Source of the DNA: an uncultured Oceanospirillaceae bacterium
Lineage (GTDB): Bacteria > Pseudomonadota > Gammaproteobacteria > Pseudomonadales > Balneatricaceae
Direction of reading: 5' to 3'
NCBI GenBank assembly: GCA_937138495.1
Contig: CAKZPE010000015.1
Span: forward strand, 1 to 64,000
DNA length: 64,000 bases
The notes below the pieces were generated by a model. It had not been told where the DNA came from. It worked only from the letters and a program-made list of their open reading frames with translations, and ran no database searches. Of this stretch, positions 28,958 to 37,143 are shown in pieces. The stretch's first letter is position 1, and each line of letters starts with the position of its first letter. A program made the position numbers and the translations under genes.

Positions 28958-29713
28958 TCACTCAAGGCGTCGTTTTTTAGCGGCTCGGCGTAAAGGGCGG
29001 AATACCTCAGGCTCCCAGGGCCGCATGGCAACAATCAGGCTGGTTCCGTGGCGTTCAGACTGCATGGCGGACTGATCCGCCTGGCTGATGTCTGCAAATT
29101 CGTAACTCAGTTGCCGGATCTTATTCAGCAGCTCACTGTGCGATCCGCGGGTGAGCAGGCCGGATAAAAAGAGTCTGACTTCATCCTGACCGCTAAAAGA
29201 TGACTGAAGAAAATCTGCCTGAATATGCTGCTCGTAAAAACGGGCAATCGGCCCGTTAGGGATCCAGTCAAACTGTTTGGCTATGCGCAGTTTCACCCGG
29301 TTATTGGGCAATAACTCTATGACTTTCAGTGTATCCAGTTTGGCCAGTAGCTGAATCCCCTCATGTTCATCAATGGCGTATTGCTCAGTAATTTCAGTAA
29401 AACTCAGGCCGTTAATCAGAAAGTGGGCCAGCAGTAACAGTTTTTTGTCGGCCACCAGTTCCTGTTCCTGTTGCAGGGTGAGGCGGGTGGTCTGGCGTTT
29501 ACTGCGTGCCATCAGGCTGACCAGATCTGCAAACTCAAGGTCCAGCCAGTCACATAGCTGGTCAAGCCGTTCCAGGCTGAGGTTATGTTCGGCGAACAGT
29601 CGCTTGACGCTGGCTTCAGACAACGCCAGTACATCAGCGGCATCCCTGTACGTTTTTCCCTGCCGTTTCAGTTCCCGTTTCAGGGCGTCGATCAGTGCCG
29701 TCCGCTGAGCCAT
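28958..29713 (-). CDS. HTH (Xre/Cro-type) transcriptional regulator with C-terminal effector region
   Basis: 251 residues from the ATG at 29711-29713 (MAQRTALIDALKRELKRQGKTYRDAADVLALSEASVKRLF); the frame is open to 29806 but the extension is not protein-like. The N-terminal helix-turn-helix (about 8-60) resembles Cro/C1-type domains. A second winged-helix-like segment (LAHFLINGLSFTEITEQYAIDEHEGIQLLAKLDTLKVIELLPNNRVKLRI, about 95-145) follows. The C-terminus is very basic (RPLRRAAKKRRLE). Ligand and targets are unknown. It is transcribed away from the CREST-family gene that starts at 29830, so it may control it. Confidence 0.8.
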   Translation of the reverse strand: MAQRTALIDALKRELKRQGKTYRDAADVLALSEASVKRLFAEHNLSLERLDQLCDWLDLEFADLVSLMARSKRQTTRLTLQQEQELVADKKLLLLAHFLINGLSFTEITEQYAIDEHEGIQLLAKLDTLKVIELLPNNRVKLRIAKQFDWIPNGPIARFYEQHIQADFLQSSFSGQDEVRLFLSGLLTRGSHSELLNKIRQLSYEFADISQADQSAMQSERHGTSLIVAMRPWEPEVFRPLRRAAKKRRLE

Positions 29714-29829
29714 AGTATTATCCGTCGCGACTTTGAGTTGAATTATATAATACAGGAACCGAACAAATTGCCTTACCGGTCTGGCTTGCCCAGTGTAGCA
29801 ACACACAACACCGGAGCGGAGCCAATACT

Positions 29830-30588
29830 ATGTTCACAGATAAATCATCAGCATCGCATCAGAAAACGTCCACCGGCAGGCTGAAGCTCCTGTCAGGGCT
29901 GGCGGCATTCGTCTGCCTGAGTTTTCTTGTATCACAACCGATAGGGCAGCCGCTGGATTATCATCAGTTTGCTGATCAGCGCCCGGCACTGGACATTGCC
30001 AACGCAGCCAATGTGCTGTCTAACCTGCCGTTTATCCTTGTTGGTATGCTGGGGTTGGTCTGGATGCGGCGAAAGCCTGAGTTGGTATCCGCTGTTAGGG
30101 CGGGCTATGTCACTTTCTTTGCCGGGTTAATTCTGACCGGTGTTGGCTCTGGCTATTATCATCTGGCGCCGGATAACCAGACGCTGATCTGGGACCGGCT
30201 GGCCATGACGGTCTGCTTTGCCGGGCTGGTCGCCCTGATTATTGCTGAGCGAATCGACCCGCGAACGGGCGGTGTTGCGCTGCCCTGCCTGCTGATAACC
30301 GGTGTGGCCACTGTGGTTTACTGGGGCTGGGTGGATGATCTACGACCTTATCTGTTGTTTCAGTTTGGTGCCATGTTGTTGTTACCGGTAATGATTCTGC
30401 GGACCCGGGGACCCGGCACCCGGTGGCTCTGGTTTGCGTTGCTGTGTTATCTGGTTGCCAAAGTAACGGAGATGACGGATGCACATGTATATGATCTGAC
30501 AGACCAGTTGATCAGTGGCCATTCACTGAAGCATGTTGCAGCCAGCATGAGTGGCCTGATGATTGGGCTGAAACTGCGTTATAGCTAA
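29830..30588 (+). CDS. CREST-superfamily (alkaline ceramidase-like) membrane hydrolase
   Basis: 252 residues with about seven hydrophobic spans. CREST-type metal-site motifs are visible: NVLSNLPFILVG in TM2, GVGSGYYHLAPDNQTLIWDRLAMT (the Ser-His-Asp cluster) and GHSLKHVAASMSG (two histidines) near the C-terminus. Families with this layout include alkaline ceramidase, PAQR receptors and Per1, which hydrolyse lipid amides or related bonds at a zinc site. The substrate is unknown. It is divergent from the HTH regulator gene. Confidence 0.8.
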   Translation: MFTDKSSASHQKTSTGRLKLLSGLAAFVCLSFLVSQPIGQPLDYHQFADQRPALDIANAANVLSNLPFILVGMLGLVWMRRKPELVSAVRAGYVTFFAGLILTGVGSGYYHLAPDNQTLIWDRLAMTVCFAGLVALIIAERIDPRTGGVALPCLLITGVATVVYWGWVDDLRPYLLFQFGAMLLLPVMILRTRGPGTRWLWFALLCYLVAKVTEMTDAHVYDLTDQLISGHSLKHVAASMSGLMIGLKLRYS

Positions 30589-30646
30589 CGGAGGGCTTTT
30601 AAGAGGGGCTGTTGCGTGATTACTGCAAGGCGGACGTATAAAAAGT

Positions 30647-30666
30647 AGCCCTGCCGAAGCAGGGCT
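30647..30666. terminator. Bidirectional hairpin between convergent genes
   Basis: AGCCCTGC-CGAA-GCAGGGCT is a perfect 8-bp stem with a stable tetraloop, between the convergent CREST-type gene and the GST gene. An A-rich tract lies on the left, giving a T run for the minus strand. Confidence 0.75.
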
Positions 30667-30688
30667 GATTCCGTCAGGAAAGGGGATT

Positions 30689-31405
30689 CTAATCTCTGGC
30701 CGGAATATTCCGGCCTTTCTGTACCGCCGGACGCTGGCTAAAGCGCTCCACATAGGCAACCACATTCTTAAAACTGTGGAACTCAGTGACCTCTCCGGCT
30801 TTGTAGAAACCGTCAATGGTCTGTAGCCAGGGGGCGATGGCGATATCCGCAATGGAGAAGTCGCCGGCGATCCAGTCCTGACCTTCCAGCTGCTGGTTAA
30901 TCACATTGAGTAAGCGTTTAGCTTCATTGATATAACGCTCCCGGGGCCGGGGATCTTCAATGTCTTTGCCGGCAAAAGCGAAAAAGAAACCGAGCTGTCC
31001 CAGCATCGGGCCAACGCCCCCCATCTGAAACATCAACCACTGGATGACCTTGGCTTTTTCAGCCGGACCGTTACCGAGTAGCTGGCCGGTTTTTTCTGCC
31101 AGGTACAACAGAATCGCGCCACTTTCGAACAGTGCGATTGGTCGGCCTTCCGGGCCGTTCGGATCAATAATGGCCGGAATTTTATTGTTTGGATTCAGGG
31201 ATAAAAATTCCGGACTTTTAACATCACTGTCGGCCAGAGTGACCAGATGAGATTCATACTCCAGCCCCATTTCTTCCAGTGCGATGGATACTTTCACACC
31301 GTTAGGGGTGGGAAAAGAATACAGCTGTAAGATATCCGGGTTGCTGGCGGGCCAGCGTTGATTGATGGGGAAATCAGTAACAGTCGTCAGGGTTGTTTCA
31401 GTCAT
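30689..31405 (-). CDS. Glutathione S-transferase (YghU/Ure2p-like)
   Basis: 238 residues: an N-terminal thioredoxin-like domain (QLYSFPTPNGVKVSIALEEMGLEYESHLV, with NNKIPAIIDP and ESGAILLYLAEKTG) and an all-helical C-terminal domain (WLMFQMGGVGPMLGQLGFFFAFAGKDI, DWIAGDFSIADIAIAPWL). The TPNG motif and GPMLGQ are characteristic of the YghU/YfcG/Ure2p group, which act in disulfide-bond reduction or peroxidase reactions. Its stop is TAG. The LysR gene starting 92 bp upstream on the opposite strand is a likely regulator. Confidence 0.92.
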   Translation of the reverse strand: MTETTLTTVTDFPINQRWPASNPDILQLYSFPTPNGVKVSIALEEMGLEYESHLVTLADSDVKSPEFLSLNPNNKIPAIIDPNGPEGRPIALFESGAILLYLAEKTGQLLGNGPAEKAKVIQWLMFQMGGVGPMLGQLGFFFAFAGKDIEDPRPRERYINEAKRLLNVINQQLEGQDWIAGDFSIADIAIAPWLQTIDGFYKAGEVTEFHSFKNVVAYVERFSQRPAVQKGRNIPARD

Positions 31406-31496
31406 TTGCGTATCTCTTTCTGCTGTGAGCTATAACCCGGGGAAGCGGTTGCTCATTCGATGTGCTTAGATTATGTTTTATAAAATTTAGAAACAA

Positions 31497-32438
31497 TTGA
31501 GTAATTTGAAATTGAATGTTCGTGATTTAGAGACAATAGGCTTTCGTACACTGTCGATATTTGTCACCGTGTGCCAAACCCTCAACCTGACACAAACTGC
31601 TGAACTGCTTGCCCTGCCAAAGTCGACGGTCAGTAAAGAGGTTTCCCGGCTGGAAGAGCACCTGCAGAGTCGCCTGCTGGAACGTTCTACCCGTAAAGTC
31701 AGCCTGACGGATACCGGCAAGCTGGTATATGAGCGGGCCTTTCAGCTGGTGGAGGAGTTTCGCTCTTTGCGTCAGGACGTTCAGTCGCTGGACACTCAGG
31801 TGCAGGGGCTGCTTAAGCTGACAGCACCGCCGGTACTGGGGGAATATCTGGCGGGCACTCTGCTGGCGGACTTTATGCAACACTGGCCCAAGATCACTGT
31901 CGCACTGGAACTGTCCTATTCGTTTGACGACCTGTTTGCGCAGGGCATTGATCTGGGATTCCGGATCGGCCAGGTGGCTGATGACCGTCTGGTGGCCCGG
32001 CAAATCGGTGTATCCTCGCGGATTCTGGTGGCCAGCCCTGAATATCTGGCAAAGCACCCTGAAATTAAGGCGCCCGGTGATCTGGCAGAGCATAACTGTC
32101 TGCGGTTTCAGTATAACCCGACCGATACGGACTGGGTGCTGACCTGTGGGGAGCATACCTGTTCCATTCCGGTGCGGGGCAATTTCTATTGCAGCAATAT
32201 AGAAGCCTTAAAGAATGCGGCCCTGAGAGGGTTGGGGGTGACCCAGTTGCCGGTGAGTGCCGCCAGAGATGCACTCGACAATGGTTCACTGGTGGCGGTG
32301 CTCGATGGCCTCTGCGTGCCGCCCATGCCTATTTATCTGGTATATCGCAGCGGCGTCAATAAACCCCGGAAGCTACAGGCGTTGCTGGATTTTATAGACC
32401 AGTGGGTCGCAGAAGGTAAATTCAGTTTTTCCCAGTAG
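31497..32438 (+). CDS. LysR-family regulator divergent from GST
   Basis: 313 residues with an N-terminal HTH (residues 12-72, TLSIFVTVCQTLNLTQTAELLALPKSTVSKEVSRLEEHL) and a CrgA-like effector domain (LKLTAPPVLGEYLAGTLLADF, DDLFAQGIDLGFRIGQVADDRLVARQIG). The start seems to be a TTG at 31497, because no ATG lies before the conserved HTH. Divergent pairing with the GST gene is the classical LysR arrangement. Stop is TAG. Confidence 0.87.
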   Translation: MSNLKLNVRDLETIGFRTLSIFVTVCQTLNLTQTAELLALPKSTVSKEVSRLEEHLQSRLLERSTRKVSLTDTGKLVYERAFQLVEEFRSLRQDVQSLDTQVQGLLKLTAPPVLGEYLAGTLLADFMQHWPKITVALELSYSFDDLFAQGIDLGFRIGQVADDRLVARQIGVSSRILVASPEYLAKHPEIKAPGDLAEHNCLRFQYNPTDTDWVLTCGEHTCSIPVRGNFYCSNIEALKNAALRGLGVTQLPVSAARDALDNGSLVAVLDGLCVPPMPIYLVYRSGVNKPRKLQALLDFIDQWVAEGKFSFSQ

Positions 32439-32522
32439 CCTTTCCTAATAACATCGTCCTAACCCTGCGTTAACCGTCTGACTGCTGTAATGATTATTTT
32501 ACCGACAGGAGAATTCAGGGGT

Positions 32523-32978
32523 ATGAACGCGGTGACAGGGCTGCTGGTGACAGGGATATCAGTAGCAGGGATGTTATGGGGTGCGGCACAGGCGGCGGAC
32601 TTACGGGTGAACGTTGAGAATCTGCAATCGGCTAAAGGGAAGGTCATTATTGCGCTGGTAAACCGGCAGATGTATGAAGCCGAAGATAATTCGGCGGTAT
32701 TACGCAGCAGTGTGCTGCAACCCCGTGTGCCGGCGGTCAGCTATACCTTTACAGAGCTGCCACCGGGGGAGTATGCCCTGCAGGTTGTGCACGATCTGAA
32801 CAGTAATCATGATTTTGATTTTAACGTCTTTACCGGTCCTTCTGAGCCATTCGGGCTGTCGCGTATCCGCTGGGTGAAAGCAGAGAATATGCCGGACTGG
32901 CAACAGGTTAAATTCACCCTGCAGGCGCAGGTTTTCAGTGCCAGACCGATGATGATGACGATCATGCTGAACGACTGA
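32523..32978 (+). CDS. DUF2141 family exported protein
   Basis: 151 residues starting MNAVTGLLVTGISVAGMLWGAAQAA, a signal peptide; the GGAG-containing leader favours 32523 over the ATG at 32490. The mature part shows the DUF2141 pattern: LRVNVENLQSAKGKVIIALVN, FTELPPGEYALQVVHDLNSNHDFDFNVFTGPSEPFGLSR. The family is predicted to be periplasmic or secreted, of unknown function. Confidence 0.83.
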   Translation: MNAVTGLLVTGISVAGMLWGAAQAADLRVNVENLQSAKGKVIIALVNRQMYEAEDNSAVLRSSVLQPRVPAVSYTFTELPPGEYALQVVHDLNSNHDFDFNVFTGPSEPFGLSRIRWVKAENMPDWQQVKFTLQAQVFSARPMMMTIMLND

Positions 32979-33087
32979 TCAGCGGCCGGTAAAGGGCTAC
33001 GTTAAATGCTGTTTTAGGTGTGTTCAGGCGGATCTGTTAAACTGCCGCCAATCCTCTGAACAGTGAACCGGTAAGTTGAGAACACGC

Positions 33088-34044
33088 ATGAAATATTGGT
33101 GGCACTCCTGTCTGTTGGTGCTCTGCGGGGCAGTGTTGTCCCTGCCTGCTGCTGCGCAAAGCAATATTGTTTCCCTGGGTACCGGTGGGGTGACCGGGCT
33201 GTATTATCCGGCGGGTGGCGCGTTATGCCGGCTGGTAAACCGTACCCGCAGCGAGCACGGTATTCATTGTGTGGTGCTGAGTACGCCAGGCTCTGTGAAT
33301 AACCTGCAAAAGGTCAGCAACGGTGAACTGGATTTAGGCATTGCGGAGGCTGGCCAGCTCTATGATGCCTTACATGGCCGGGGAAAATTTCAGGAAGCCG
33401 ATACCGAATTGCGGGCACTGTTTAGCCTCTATCCGGAATACATTTCTGTACTGGTTCGCAGTGACAGCGGCATTGAGCAGTTTGCTGATTTGCGGGGCAA
33501 ACGGATCAATATCGGTCAGGAAACCAGCAGTCAGCAGATTACTTTCGGGGCCCTGATTAAAGCCCGTGGCTGGCAGTTGGATGACTTTTCAGAAGTGCAC
33601 CGTCTGCCACCGGCTGAACAGGCCCGGGCGTTATGCGAAAACCGTATTGATGCCACTCTGTACGTGGTTGGCCATCCCAGTGGAGCGATTAAGGAAGCGG
33701 TCCGGGATTGCGACAGCAAGCTTATCAGCCTCAGCCCGGCGGATGTAAAGGCGCTGACGGTCAATAATCCCCATTATTATCCACAGATGCTGAATACCGA
33801 ATTGTATGGCCTGAAAGACGGTGTGCAAACCGCCGGGGTGAATGCCACGATGTTTACCCGGGCGGACGCCTCTGAAGAGGCCGTATATGCGGTAGTGAAA
33901 GCGCTGTTCAGCCAGTTTGAACGCTTTCAGCGGATGCACCCGGCCTTTACCGGGCTGGATATTAAACAGATGGTCACGATACCCTTAGCCGCCCCGATGC
34001 ATCCCGGCGCGGTGCGTTACTTCCGCGAAGCAGGTTTGCTCTGA
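33088..34044 (+). CDS. TAXI-family TRAP solute-binding protein (paralogue 1)
   Basis: 318 residues from the ATG at 33088, with a signal peptide ending AAAQS. TAXI features: VSLGTGGVTGLYYPAGGALCRLVNR, GSVNNLQKVSNGELDLGIAEAGQLY, LRGKRINIGQETSSQQITFGALIKARGW, and the lid segment VVGHPSGAIKEAVRDCDSK. It binds a carboxylate or amino-acid-like ligand in the periplasm for a TRAP permease. It is about half identical by eye to the TAXI protein at 35893 and sits beside a sensor kinase rather than a permease. It may be a second ligand receptor or serve the kinase. Confidence 0.88.
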   Translation: MKYWWHSCLLVLCGAVLSLPAAAQSNIVSLGTGGVTGLYYPAGGALCRLVNRTRSEHGIHCVVLSTPGSVNNLQKVSNGELDLGIAEAGQLYDALHGRGKFQEADTELRALFSLYPEYISVLVRSDSGIEQFADLRGKRINIGQETSSQQITFGALIKARGWQLDDFSEVHRLPPAEQARALCENRIDATLYVVGHPSGAIKEAVRDCDSKLISLSPADVKALTVNNPHYYPQMLNTELYGLKDGVQTAGVNATMFTRADASEEAVYAVVKALFSQFERFQRMHPAFTGLDIKQMVTIPLAAPMHPGAVRYFREAGLL

Positions 34045-34054
34045 CGGCTGTTGG

Positions 34055-35764
34055 TTACGGCTGATGATCAATCTCTACCGGCAGGTCGAGGCGGAAATGC
34101 GCGCCTTTATCTGCAGGCAAAGAATCGATATGGCCTTTGAGTAACTGGCTTACCAGGTTAAAAGCGATATGCATGCCTAAACCACTGCAGCCCTGATTCC
34201 GTTTGGTGGTCATGAAGGGTTCGAACAACTTCTGGTGCCAGCCGTCCGGCACGCCTATGCCGTCATCCCGGTAATCAATGATCACTCTTTCCTGTTCCTG
34301 CCGGATGGCAATATTGATCGTTCCGCCGGGCTGATTCTCAAAGCCATGCAACAGAGAGTTCAGAATCAGGTTGGTGAAAATCTGGTAATAACTGCCCGGA
34401 TAACTGTCGAGTAAGAGTTTGTCGGGGCCGCTGATGCTGATCTGCGGATGGCCCCGTTTCAGGCGGGGTTTGAGAGACAGCAGAATTTCATCCAGATAGC
34501 TGATCAGGTCGAACGGGCGGCGCTGCTCGCTGGACTGGTCCACCGATACCTGTTTAAACGCCCGCACCAGTTGCGCGGCCCGCTCCAGATTCTGGCAGAT
34601 CAGTTCACTGCTCTCGGCGGCGGTGGCGGCCAGCTCGTCGTCCGGGTGGCGCTGCTGGTATGCCTTTGCCTGATCCGAGAGGAAGGAGGCGGCGGTAAAG
34701 CCAATGCCGATGGGGGTGTTAATTTCGTGAGCAACACCGGCGACCAGCCCCCCCAGTGCGGCGAGCTTTTTAGATTCCACCAGTTGACGCTGAGTGGCAC
34801 GCAGGGTTTCCAGGGTATCGTGCAGTTCCCGGTTACGTTCTTCCAGCTCCCGGGTGCGGTCAGTGACCCGCTGTTCCAGTTCGGCGTTAAGCTTGGCCAG
34901 CGAACGTTCGGCGTCTTCTCTTTTACTCATATCATGCAGCATAGATTCGCGCATGCCGTTCATGGCGTCGACCACCTGACTGAGCTCATCATCCTGATGC
35001 TTACGGTTGCGTTTGAGCACCAGTGGCAGGTCCAGCTGGTCCAGTTTCAGCCGGCGGGCATAGCTGGCCATGGTGCCCAGGTGCTGGGTAATCAGCCGGT
35101 GAAAGATGGTCAGAATAAAGATTGAGACCAGAAAGGTCTTGATGCCCTGTGAGGCCAGAATCACCAGCACTTTATCGGTTAAACGGCGATACACCTCATC
35201 CAGGCTGATCACCAGTGTCAGATCACCGACCGGAAATACTGTGCCGTCAGAGCCCTGATGGGTCAGGCGGTAGTTACGTTCAACAATGGGGCCTTCCGCC
35301 GGGCGACTGCCGGCGGAGTAATAGTCGCCGTATTGTGAGCTGATTTCCAGATAGCGGATATCCGGTAACTGGTGCAGGCCGTCCAGCTGAACCTGTATCT
35401 GTGCCGGGCTGATCTCCCAGAGGCTGTTAGACAGGCTGTTCAGGGAACTGGTTTCTATTTGCTGCAGGCGTTCGTCGATGGCAGAGAGCTCATAACGATA
35501 GTCCAGCCATAACTGGGTGCCGGTGGCGATCAGCGTAATGGCAGAACTGCACAGCAGAATCGCTGCCAACAGGCGAATGCCCAGAGGTTTCTGGTAACGG
35601 AGCTGATTAAGGCGCTGCAATAAGATCATGTGGATTAAGTCTGCCTGCTGATGACTGTCTGGCCATTGTAATGGCCCTTTAACCTTAAGCAAATTGCCAC
35701 CGGCCGCCAGCATTTTACAGTAAATGGCACGCCAGGAGGTTTTATTGGCATGGCTGGCGGTCAT
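34055..35764 (-). CDS. Membrane sensor histidine kinase between the two TAXI genes
   Basis: 569 residues if the first ATG (35764, with an AGGAA leader) is used; an ATG at 35629 (residue 46) is also possible. It has TM1 at about 63-84, a periplasmic sensor of about 115 residues, TM2 at about 200-222, a HAMP-like linker and coiled coil to about 325. The H-box is LGGLVAGVAHEINTPIG with His346, and the ATPase has YQIFTNLILNSLLHGF, DDGIGVPDG and GCSGLGMHIAFNLV. No receiver domain or cognate regulator gene is adjacent. Position suggests that it senses the ligand of one TAXI protein or controls the TRAP operon. Confidence 0.88.
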   Translation of the reverse strand: MTASHANKTSWRAIYCKMLAAGGNLLKVKGPLQWPDSHQQADLIHMILLQRLNQLRYQKPLGIRLLAAILLCSSAITLIATGTQLWLDYRYELSAIDERLQQIETSSLNSLSNSLWEISPAQIQVQLDGLHQLPDIRYLEISSQYGDYYSAGSRPAEGPIVERNYRLTHQGSDGTVFPVGDLTLVISLDEVYRRLTDKVLVILASQGIKTFLVSIFILTIFHRLITQHLGTMASYARRLKLDQLDLPLVLKRNRKHQDDELSQVVDAMNGMRESMLHDMSKREDAERSLAKLNAELEQRVTDRTRELEERNRELHDTLETLRATQRQLVESKKLAALGGLVAGVAHEINTPIGIGFTAASFLSDQAKAYQQRHPDDELAATAAESSELICQNLERAAQLVRAFKQVSVDQSSEQRRPFDLISYLDEILLSLKPRLKRGHPQISISGPDKLLLDSYPGSYYQIFTNLILNSLLHGFENQPGGTINIAIRQEQERVIIDYRDDGIGVPDGWHQKLFEPFMTTKRNQGCSGLGMHIAFNLVSQLLKGHIDSLPADKGAHFRLDLPVEIDHQP

Positions 35765-35892
35765 GGCTTCCTGAAGATTCTTTTATGTTGTAGTGGTTTC
35801 CTGACAAACCCGGCAGCGGTGGATAACTCCTCTCATTTACCGCTGCCGGTTCTAACAGACCCCGCCCGGCGGGATAATAACGATAACAAGGT

Positions 35893-36891
35893 ATGACCAT
35901 GTCTCTGAAGAACAAATTAGCAACGACTCTGCTTTCCTCTGCGGTAGGTTTCGCCGGTATTTTCGGTGCCACTGCAGCTCACAGCGCTGACCAGACTTAC
36001 GTGACCATCGGTACCGGTGGCCAGACAGGTGTTTATTATGTGGTAGGCCAGTCTATCTGCCGTCTGGTAAACCGTCAGACTGATGATCACGGCATCAAGT
36101 GTACTGCCCCTTCTACCGGCGGTTCTGTTGCTAACATCAACGCTGTTCGTCAGGGTCAGCAGGACATGGGCATGGCTCAGTCTGACTGGCAGTTCCACGC
36201 ACTGAACGGCTCCAAGCACGACACGTTTAAGTCGCAGGGTAAGTTTGAAGACCTGCGAGCACTGTTCGCTGTACACAACGAGCCTTTCACCGTGGTTGCC
36301 CGTGCGGATTCCGGTATTGAGTCTTTTGATGACCTGCCAGGTAAGCGTGTGAACCTGACGAACCCGGGTTCCGGTACCCGTGGCACCATGGAAGTGATCA
36401 TGGAAGAGAAGGGCTGGACAAACGAGACCTTTAAGCTGGCGGCCGAGCTGAAATCTGCAGAACAGGCACAGGCACTGTGTGACAACAAGATCGACGCGAT
36501 GATCTACGCCGTTGGTCACCCGTCCGGTGCGATTAAGGAAGCGACGACTTCCTGTGATGCAAAAGTAATTCCTGTTACCGGTGAAGTAATTGAGAAGCTG
36601 ATTGCTGAAAACGATTTCTACGCACCTGCCAGCATCCCTGGCGGCATGTACAAGGGCAGCGACAGCGATGTGGCAACCTTCGGTAACGCTGCAACAATGG
36701 TGACGTCTGCCAAGGTTGATGCCGACACTGTTTACCAGGTTGTTAAAGCTGTATTCGATAACTTCGACCGCTTCAAGCGTCTGCACCCTGCGTTCGCTAA
36801 CCTGGATCCTAAGCAGATGATTGCTAACGGCCTGTCTGCTCCGCTGCACGAAGGTGCTGTTCGTTACTACAAAGAACAGGGCTGGATGTAA
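35893..36891 (+). CDS. TAXI-family TRAP solute-binding protein (paralogue 2)
   Basis: 332 residues with a signal peptide (ATAAHSADQ cleavage region). It has YVTIGTGGQTGVYYVVGQSICRLVNRQ, GSVANINAVRQGQQDMGMAQSDWQ, GKRVNLTNPGSGTRGTMEVIMEEKGW and YAVGHPSGAIKEATTSCDAK. Codon use is strongly biased toward GGT, CGT, CTG and AAC, unlike the first paralogue, suggesting high expression. It is followed by a terminator and then by the fused permease gene at 37144, so it is the dedicated binding subunit of that transporter. Confidence 0.93.
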   Translation: MTMSLKNKLATTLLSSAVGFAGIFGATAAHSADQTYVTIGTGGQTGVYYVVGQSICRLVNRQTDDHGIKCTAPSTGGSVANINAVRQGQQDMGMAQSDWQFHALNGSKHDTFKSQGKFEDLRALFAVHNEPFTVVARADSGIESFDDLPGKRVNLTNPGSGTRGTMEVIMEEKGWTNETFKLAAELKSAEQAQALCDNKIDAMIYAVGHPSGAIKEATTSCDAKVIPVTGEVIEKLIAENDFYAPASIPGGMYKGSDSDVATFGNAATMVTSAKVDADTVYQVVKAVFDNFDRFKRLHPAFANLDPKQMIANGLSAPLHEGAVRYYKEQGWM

Positions 36892-36920
36892 GCCGAATCC
36901 CCTGAAACGGACACGTTTTC

Positions 36921-36970
36921 AGATGCCTGCAACGCTCACTTGTCGATTATGGCCTGCAGGCATCTTTTTT
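36921..36970 (+). terminator. Terminator after the TAXI binding-protein gene
   Basis: AGATGCCTGCA (36921-36931) pairs with TGCAGGCATCT (36955-36965) and is followed by TTTTT. It would allow the binding protein to be made in excess over the permease. Confidence 0.8.
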
Positions 36971-37047
36971 ACATGAGAAAACGGTCAGGAGTTCTCCTGA
37001 TCTGCTGATTGTTTTCATGTCCCTCGCAGAGAGCCCTGCTCTCTGCC

Positions 37048-37117
37048 GAGCCCTCCATCAGCCGGGCACCCGCAGACAGTTTGGTCTGAGGGGCTGAATA
37101 CGGAGGGCTCTTTTTTT
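37048..37117 (+). terminator. Second hairpin with T7 tract in the permease leader
   Basis: GAGCCCTCC (37048-37056) and GGAGGGCTC (37102-37110) form a perfect 9-bp stem around a 45-nt insert, followed by seven T residues. It ends 27 bp before the permease ATG. A separate CAGAGAG/CTCTCTG hairpin lies just upstream (37027-37045). It could be an attenuator or the end of a small RNA. Confidence 0.6.
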
Positions 37118-37143
37118 AGCCATGCTGTTTTTTGGAGCTGATT

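Noticed and set aside
35917..36849. 310-codon open frame antisense to the second TAXI protein
   Set aside because: Codon bias of the TAXI gene leaves the complementary frame open; the translation has no recognisable domain.
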